NCBI GenBank assembly: GCA_905208455.1
Contig: CAJLPK010000067.1
Span: 1-9,251 of the forward strand
DNA length: 9,251 nt
DNA from: an uncultured Bacillota bacterium
GTDB taxonomy: Bacteria; Bacillota; Clostridia; Christensenellales; QAND01
Direction: 5' to 3'
This document shows, piece after piece, positions 6,817 to 9,251 of this stretch (position 1 is the stretch's first letter; the number at the start of each line of letters is the position of its first letter). The notes below the pieces were generated by a model that made no database searches, was not told the origin of the DNA, and saw only the letters and a list, made by a program, of their open reading frames with translations. Both the position numbers and the translations under genes were made by a program.

Positions 6817-6855
6817 CAGTGTATAACATATTCTCCTATATCTTAGCATACACTG
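6817..6855. promoter_or_regulatory. Paired inverted half-sites in the divergent XRE/84-codon promoter region
   Basis: CAGTGTAT (6817-6824) and ATACACTG (6848-6855) are perfect 8-bp inverted copies separated by 23 bp. Their centres are 31 bp apart, about three helical turns, so both face the same side of DNA. On the minus strand the left half-site contains an extended -10 (TG-T-TATACA) for the 84-codon gene. On the plus strand TTGAAC (6812-6817) and TATATC (6837-6842) could drive the XRE gene, although their 19-bp spacing is long. The layout suits coordinated control by the adjacent XRE protein. Confidence 0.45.
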
Positions 6856-6897
6856 GAGGAAACAGTAAATACTATTCAATATTTTTTAGGAGATAAC

Positions 6898-7137
6898 ATG
6901 TTCAAAATCAAGGCACCCGACGGCCGCAATAATATCTCTGGTAAAAAAGTAAAGAAATACCGATTGGAAAAGAAGGTTTCTCAATACAAGCTGGCCGCAA
7001 AGATCCAAGCCATGGGCTATGATGTGGATAACCATTTTGTTCGGAGGATTGAAAACGGAGAACGGTTTGTCACAGACATTGAGCTAATCATTTTGGCAGA
7101 AGCGCTTGGCGTATCCATTGACGACCTATTGAGCTAA
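6898..7137 (+). CDS. XRE-family helix-turn-helix regulator (79 residues)
   Basis: This second small Cro/CI-like protein differs from the one at 6251. A short N-terminal extension (MFKIKAPDGRNNISG) precedes the DNA-binding fold: KKVKKYRLEKKVSQYKLAAK (about 16-35), an insertion-bearing turn IQAMGYDVDNHFVRRIENGE (36-55), and FVTDIELIILAEALGVSIDD (57-76). The longer turn before the recognition helix, with NHFVRRIENG in place of the usual S..YE.G, marks a recognisable subgroup of bacterial XRE regulators. The ATG at 6898 has AGGAGA at 4-5 nt spacing. It diverges from the 84-codon gene across a likely operator region and ends at a terminator shared with the lipoprotein array. Candidate targets are the divergent promoter and possibly the lipoproteins; neither is shown. 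Confidence 0.87.
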   Translation: MFKIKAPDGRNNISGKKVKKYRLEKKVSQYKLAAKIQAMGYDVDNHFVRRIENGERFVTDIELIILAEALGVSIDDLLS

Positions 7138-7152
7138 ATGGTTTTCCTGCAT

Positions 7153-7184
7153 AAAAAAAGACCCGTATGCACGGGCCTTTTTTT
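7153..7184. terminator. Bidirectional terminator between the XRE gene and the first lipoprotein
   Basis: AAAAAAAG-A-CCCGT pairs with ACGGG-C-CTTTTTTT around a 4-nt loop, giving 13 bp with one mismatch. The A and T tracts make it work for both the plus-strand XRE gene (stop at 7137) and the minus-strand lipoprotein, whose stop codon (7183-7185) overlaps its outer arm. Confidence 0.9.
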
Positions 7185-7542
7185 ATTCCTTTTCCAATAC
7201 CATGGTCTCCCCTTCATACTCGGCGGACAGTGTATGTCCGCTGCGCTGGAAGCCCACTGGCTGGCCATAAAACTCGATGGTCACGGTATCGCCCTCCACA
7301 GAATAGCTTCCCTCCAAAGACACGCCGCCCAGCATGGACATTTTCACCGTGCTCTCATCTACAAATTCCATATTCACATTCCCCAGGGCAGCCAGCGCAT
7401 CGCCCTCCATTGTGATGCCTTGGGCGGTATATTTGGTCAGCTTCCACTTGGTCCCCGCCAATTTCTCTTCCCCGCCGCAGCCTGCCAGCGCCAACGCCAG
7501 TGCGAGCACGCAGGCCAGCAGCAAGCAACCTTTCTTCTTCAA
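7183..7542 (-). CDS. Lipoprotein paralogue 1 (calycin-like, TTG start)
   Basis: The protein has 119 residues. Translation starts at TTG (7542-7540), 6 nt after AGGAGGG (7555-7549). Residues 1-21 are a type II signal peptide (KKKGCLLLACVLALALALAG) with a canonical lipobox LAGC and lipidated Cys22, so the product should be anchored to the outer face of the cytoplasmic membrane. The mature part (about 30-119) has alternating beta-strand character: LAGTKWKLTKY, then GITMEGD, VNMEFVDESTVKM, GSYSVEGDTVTIEF and the C-terminal GETMVLEK. This resembles small lipocalin/calycin-like or copper-resistance-lipoprotein-like barrels, but no active site is visible. Aligned with the next gene it shares GT-W-LT, G-TMEGD, FVD and Y-EGD positions, so the two are paralogues. 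It has its own promoter and terminator. Confidence 0.82.
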   Translation of the reverse strand: MKKKGCLLLACVLALALALAGCGGEEKLAGTKWKLTKYTAQGITMEGDALAALGNVNMEFVDESTVKMSMLGGVSLEGSYSVEGDTVTIEFYGQPVGFQRSGHTLSAEYEGETMVLEKE

Positions 7543-7581
7543 TACGAACCCTCCTATTTTGTCAAAAATGTGTCATTTGGC

Positions 7582-7610
7582 ATTGTATAGAAATGCTTTG
7601 TCCCTATCAA
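7582..7610 (-). promoter_or_regulatory. Promoter of lipoprotein 1
   Basis: On the minus strand TTGATA (7605-7610), a 17-bp spacer and TACAAT (7582-7587) form a near-consensus sigma-A promoter. The -35 is 1 bp from the U tract of the lipoprotein 2 terminator. The leader would be about 33 nt. It contains a short ATTTT-TGAC-AAAAT hairpin next to the ribosome binding site. Confidence 0.8.
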
Positions 7611-7611
7611 T

Positions 7612-7639
7612 AAAAAAATCCCCCTTAGCGGGGGATTTT
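7612..7639 (-). terminator. Terminator of lipoprotein 2
   Basis: AAAATCCCCC (7615-7624) and GGGGGATTTT (7630-7639) form a perfect 10-bp stem with loop TTAGC. On the minus strand it continues into seven U. It begins 5 bp after the lipoprotein 2 stop codon. Confidence 0.92.
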
Positions 7640-7644
7640 CTTTC

Positions 7645-8007
7645 TTATTTCTTTGTAAAGTACATCGTAGCGCCGCTGGCTTCTACGGAAAGCTCGTTAT
7701 CGGCCACAGTGAACTCCAGCGTCTCAGCGTTCGGTTCTGTAATCACGATCTTATCGCCTTCCAGCGTATAGGTGGCATCTTCCGACATCCCCATGCCCTT
7801 GATCTCTGCCTTGGTGTTGTCTACAAATTTGATGGTCATTTCGCCAACGGTATTATCCAGTATATCGCCTTCCATCGTGACGCCATAGGCCTCCGCACGG
7901 GTCAACTCCCACGTTGTGCCTACATACTTGTTTCCGCCGCCGCAGCCTACCAACACAAGCGCGCACAGCATCATACAGGACAAAATCAAAGCCAGTTTCT
8001 TTTTCAA
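7645..8007 (-). CDS. Lipoprotein paralogue 2 (calycin-like, TTG start, long leader)
   Basis: The protein has 120 residues, starting at TTG (8007-8005), 5 nt after GAGGAGA (8019-8013). The first ATG in frame, at 8037, would place the signal peptide behind ten charged residues and is less likely. Residues 1-21 (KKKLALILSCMMLCALVLVG) form the signal peptide, and Cys22 in LVGC is the lipidation site. The mature domain contains YVGTTWELTRAEAYGVTMEG, MTIKFVDNTKAEI, DATYTLEGDKIVITE and ATMYFTKK, giving the same beta-rich, barrel-like pattern as paralogue 1. The signal peptide is closer to paralogue 3 and the mature part closer to paralogue 1. No catalytic motif is visible. It is monocistronic with its own promoter and terminator, and is preceded by an unusual structured leader of about 180 nt. 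Confidence 0.83.
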   Translation of the reverse strand: MKKKLALILSCMMLCALVLVGCGGGNKYVGTTWELTRAEAYGVTMEGDILDNTVGEMTIKFVDNTKAEIKGMGMSEDATYTLEGDKIVITEPNAETLEFTVADNELSVEASGATMYFTKK

Positions 8008-8040
8008 TGAAATCTCCTCACTTTCAAAAGTTGCCAAAGC

Positions 8041-8150
8041 AAAAAGTATGCTTTTATGTGCAGCACATCAACCGCTCAAAACCCGCTCTTTTGAGCGGTT
8101 TTTTGTTATTTTCCTCACAAAATTGCATAAAACAAAAAAGCATACTTTTT
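8041..8150. repeat. 110-bp segment bounded by 15-bp perfect inverted repeats in the lipoprotein 2 leader
   Basis: AAAAAGTATGCTTTT (8041-8055) and its exact reverse complement (8136-8150) bound a segment that also holds a 13-nt palindrome, ATGTGC-A-GCACAT (8056-8068), and a 12-bp hairpin (8070-8100). It lies wholly in the untranslated leader of lipoprotein 2. In the RNA the ends could close a long-range stem; in DNA the layout resembles a small non-coding element with terminal inverted repeats. I see no flanking target duplication, which weakens the mobile-element reading. Confidence 0.6.
8070..8104 (+). terminator. Orphan plus-strand terminator-like hairpin
   Basis: AACCGCTCAAAA (8070-8081) and TTTTGAGCGGTT (8089-8100) are perfect 12-bp arms around a 7-nt loop, followed by TTTT and then GTTATTTT. 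It has the full form of an intrinsic terminator on the plus strand, but no plus-strand gene precedes it. On the minus strand it lacks a trailing U tract, so it would be a structured leader hairpin there. Confidence 0.7.
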
Positions 8151-8166
8151 CTGCCGTTTTTGTCAA
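8139..8166 (-). promoter_or_regulatory. Possible second promoter inside the lipoprotein 2 leader
   Basis: TTGACA (8161-8166), a 16-bp spacer and TATGCT (8139-8144) lie on the minus strand downstream of the main promoter. The -10 falls inside the right-hand inverted repeat. It is weaker than the main promoter. Confidence 0.3.
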
Positions 8167-8176
8167 AATTACGGCA
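8152..8176 (-). promoter_or_regulatory. Leader hairpin of lipoprotein 2, shared with lipoprotein 3
   Basis: TGCCGT and ACGGCA are 6-bp arms around 13 nt at the start of the lipoprotein 2 transcript. The same TGCCG/CGGCA arms, with A-rich loops ending ACAAAAA, occur in the lipoprotein 3 leader. Confidence 0.5.
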
Positions 8177-8192
8177 CAATTTATCTTTATTC

Positions 8193-8221
8193 ATCATAAA
8201 GAATCGTATGCATTTTGTCAA
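8193..8221 (-). promoter_or_regulatory. Main promoter of lipoprotein 2
   Basis: On the minus strand a perfect TTGACA (8216-8221), a 17-bp spacer and TATGAT (8193-8198) form a strong sigma-A promoter, identical in both hexamers to that of lipoprotein 3. The start near 8186 gives a leader of about 180 nt. Confidence 0.85.
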
Positions 8222-8224
8222 TGG

Positions 8225-8255
8225 AAAAAAGGCAAATCCTTAAGATTTGCCTTTT
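8225..8255 (-). terminator. Terminator of lipoprotein 3
   Basis: AAAAGGCAAATC (8227-8238) and GATTTGCCTTTT (8244-8255) form a perfect 12-bp stem with loop CTTAA, running into a six-U tract on the minus strand, 24 bp after the lipoprotein 3 stop codon. Confidence 0.92.
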
Positions 8256-8279
8256 CCGTTCGCCATTTTATTTATCTGC

Positions 8280-8651
8280 TTATTTGTATACGGGCGTCAG
8301 GTACGTCATCATGCCGTTTTTATCCGGGCCGATGCCAATTTCCTTGCCGTTGTAGGTGCATTCGGTAACATTGCCGCCAAAGTTCAGCTTGAGCGTATCC
8401 CCTTCTACCGTGTAGGTCCCATCGGCAGACCCATACGCCAGGGACATTGTGCAATTTGTTTCATCTGAAAAAGTAAGGGACATCCTATAGGTGATATCAT
8501 AGGCCTGTTCTCCTTCCGCAACCTCGCCCGAGGAAAGCACCAGCTTGGATACCTGCCAGCTTGTACCCGCCAAGCTGGGTTTACCGCAGCCGGACAGCAC
8601 CAGCGCGCACACGGCCAAACAACTCAAGATCAATGCAATTCTTTTTTTCAT
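8280..8651 (-). CDS. Lipoprotein paralogue 3 (calycin-like)
   Basis: The protein has 123 residues from an ATG at 8651-8649, behind a G-rich ribosome binding site (GAGGGGGAA). Residues 1-21 (KKRIALILSCLAVCALVLSG) are a lipoprotein signal peptide nearly identical to that of paralogue 2, with LSGC and Cys22. The mature part starts PSLAGTSWQVSKL and continues with MSLTFSDETNCTMSL, DGTYTVEGDTLKLNF and a divergent C-terminus, IGIGPDKNGMMTYLTPVYK. GT-W, F-DET and GxYxVEGD match paralogue 1, so the fold should be the same, but it is the most divergent copy and has extra residues in its second loop. It is surface-anchored, with no enzymatic signature. It is transcribed alone from a consensus promoter, through a short leader hairpin that ends next to its ribosome binding site. 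Confidence 0.82.
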   Translation of the reverse strand: MKKRIALILSCLAVCALVLSGCGKPSLAGTSWQVSKLVLSSGEVAEGEQAYDITYRMSLTFSDETNCTMSLAYGSADGTYTVEGDTLKLNFGGNVTECTYNGKEIGIGPDKNGMMTYLTPVYK

Positions 8652-8663
8652 AGTTCCCCCTCG

Positions 8664-8696
8664 TATGCCGATGATTTTTGTTGTTTATTCGGCATA
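8664..8696 (-). promoter_or_regulatory. Leader hairpin of lipoprotein 3 next to the ribosome binding site
   Basis: TATGCCGA and TCGGCATA are perfect 8-bp arms around 17 nt. They lie between the predicted transcription start (about 8701) and the ribosome binding site, which begins about 2 nt after the second arm. As RNA this could affect ribosome access; as DNA it could be a protein site. Confidence 0.55.
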
Positions 8697-8707
8697 TTTC
8701 TGCTTTT

Positions 8708-8736
8708 ATCATAAACAGCGTCCTGCTCTTTGTCAA
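8708..8736 (-). promoter_or_regulatory. Promoter of lipoprotein 3
   Basis: On the minus strand a perfect TTGACA (8731-8736), a 17-bp spacer and TATGAT (8708-8713). The -35 lies 2 bp from the U tract of the terminator at 8739-8767. The leader would be about 50 nt. Confidence 0.87.
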
Positions 8737-8738
8737 CG

Positions 8739-8767
8739 AAAAAAGCACACCGTTTTCGGCGCGCTTT
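8739..8767 (-). terminator. Second minus-strand terminator between ppdK and lipoprotein 3
   Basis: On the minus strand AAAGCGCGCCG pairs with CGGTGTGCTTT around AAAA. Two pairs are G-U, so the hairpin is complete only in minus-strand RNA; the plus strand would have two A-C mismatches. It ends in six U. It lies downstream of the ppdK terminator with no recognised gene between. Confidence 0.8.
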
Positions 8768-8854
8768 GGGAGGATGCTGTTGCCTGGCAACCCCCTTTGG
8801 GTAAAATCCCGATTTTATCAATGAAACGCTTACTTTCTTTGCTCATCTGCTGGC

Positions 8855-8890
8855 AAAAAATAAGACCTTATACCAAGGGTACAAGGTCTT
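8855..8890 (-). terminator. Terminator of ppdK
   Basis: AAGACCTT-A-TACC (8862-8874) pairs with GGTA-C-AAGGTCTT (8878-8890) around AAG. On the minus strand the A/C position becomes a G-U pair, giving 13 continuous pairs, followed by ATTTTTT. It begins 64 bp after the ppdK stop codon. Confidence 0.9.
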
Positions 8891-8953
8891 TATTTTATGA
8901 TTTATGGCAAGCTTTTTTGCCTAAAGCGTTTTGCCCTTTTGCAACAGGCGCGT

Positions 8954-9251
8954 TTAGAAGCGTTTCTGGCGGATGGCTGCCTGCGCTGCCGCAAGCCTGG
9001 CGATGGGCACGCGGAACGGGGAACAGGAAACATACGTCAGCCCGATGTTATGGCAGAACTCGACGCTCTTGGGGTCGCCGCCCTGCTCGCCGCAGATGCC
9101 CAGCTTGATGTTGGGGCGCTGTTCGCGGCCCATCTGCACCGCCATCTGCATGAGCTTGCCGACGCCCTTGACATCCACCGAGGCAAACGGGTCCTGCTCA
9201 AAGATCTTAAATTCAAAGTAATCCGGCAGGAACTTGCCCGCATCGTCGCGG
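8954..9251 (-). CDS. ppdK: Pyruvate, phosphate dikinase (C-terminal part, truncated by window edge)
   Basis: The last 98 residues of the protein are visible. They contain [53 protein letters not shown] and [20 protein letters not shown]. This is the end of the PEP/pyruvate-binding TIM-barrel domain of PPDK. The Cys in YVSCSPFR corresponds to the catalytic proton-transfer Cys of the family, and GGDP/SVEFCH belong to the active-site wall. The enzyme interconverts pyruvate + ATP + phosphate and PEP + AMP + pyrophosphate, and in anaerobic Clostridia it often serves glycolysis or gluconeogenesis. The usual GEHGGDP reads GEQGGDP here. The gene extends beyond the right edge. In many Clostridia ppdK lies directly before dgt-dnaG-rpoD, so its place here supports a conserved locus split by the accessory genes. 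Confidence 0.95.
   Translation of the reverse strand, partial: RDDAGKFLPDYFEFKIFEQDPFASVDVKGVGKLMQMAVQMGREQRPNIKLGICGEQGGDPKSVEFCHNIGLTYVSCSPFRVPIARLAAAQAAIRQKRF

Larger units (their letters stand above)
8652..8953. other. Gene-free interval between lipoprotein 3 and ppdK
   Basis: About 300 bp hold the lipoprotein 3 leader and promoter and two minus-strand terminators. Between the terminators (8768-8854) I see no supported gene, only a 37-codon minus frame without a ribosome binding site and a short palindrome, GTTGCC-T-GGCAAC. Confidence 0.6.

Noticed and set aside
7225..7245. Third copy of the CAGTGTAT half-site, inside lipoprotein 1
   Set aside because: It is a single copy within coding sequence with no partner at the 31-bp spacing, so chance is the simpler explanation.
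8041..8150. CRISPR-like repeat array
   Set aside because: There are only two arms in inverted orientation, with no regular direct repeats and spacers.
8770..8800. GTTGCCAGGCAA on the minus strand, reminiscent of the 3' end of 5S rRNA
   Set aside because: Only about 10-12 bases match, and none of the internal 5S landmarks lie at the expected distance; it is more simply a short palindrome.
8741..8854. 37-codon minus-strand frame between the two terminators after ppdK
   Set aside because: It lacks a ribosome binding site and its end runs through the terminator hairpin; kept only as part of the small-RNA or lost-unit idea.

Overview
The window looks like chromosomal DNA from a GC-rich member of the Clostridia (Bacillota). 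The reasons are the gene order pyruvate phosphate dikinase, dGTPase-like protein, DNA primase, primary sigma factor (all on the minus strand), the FMN-riboswitch-controlled RibU-type riboflavin transporter, strong purine-rich ribosome binding sites, frequent TTG starts and many U-rich intrinsic terminators. I cannot resolve the genus from sequence alone.

Layout from left to right. (1) 1-535, minus: the 5' part of ribU, cut by the window edge, behind an FMN riboswitch with a terminator and its own promoter. (2) 592-1612, plus: a divergently transcribed, secreted DNA/RNA non-specific nuclease lipoprotein with a C-terminal Cys/His module, closed by a strong terminator. (3) 1574-1954: no convincing gene; it holds the terminators of the nuclease gene and of rpoD. 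(4) 1955-5892, minus: the operon dgt-dnaG-rpoD. dnaG lies 27 bp behind dgt, and the dnaG stop and rpoD start share one base. (5) 5893-8953: an accessory interval between dgt and ppdK, AT-rich in its dgt-proximal part. It holds two small XRE-family regulators, one 84-codon gene of unknown function, and three tandem minus-strand lipoprotein genes. (6) 8954-9251, minus: the C-terminus of ppdK, cut by the right edge.

The most interesting region is 5.9-8.9 kb. The three lipoproteins are divergent paralogues: each has its lipobox Cys at residue 22, followed by a calycin-like beta-rich domain. Each gene is its own transcription unit with a near-consensus sigma-A promoter, and in all three units the -35 box sits 1-3 bp from the U-tract of the upstream terminator. 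The leaders of the second and third genes share a TGCCG/CGGCA hairpin. The second gene also has a leader of about 180 nt containing a 110-bp segment bounded by 15-bp perfect inverted repeats, with a strong plus-strand terminator hairpin that no plus-strand gene explains. The two XRE genes have candidate operators: a GGATA/TATCC palindrome at the predicted start of one, and paired CAGTGTAT/ATACACTG half-sites in the divergent promoter of the other. I infer a regulated surface-lipoprotein island inserted into a conserved housekeeping locus. Its function cannot be read from the sequence.
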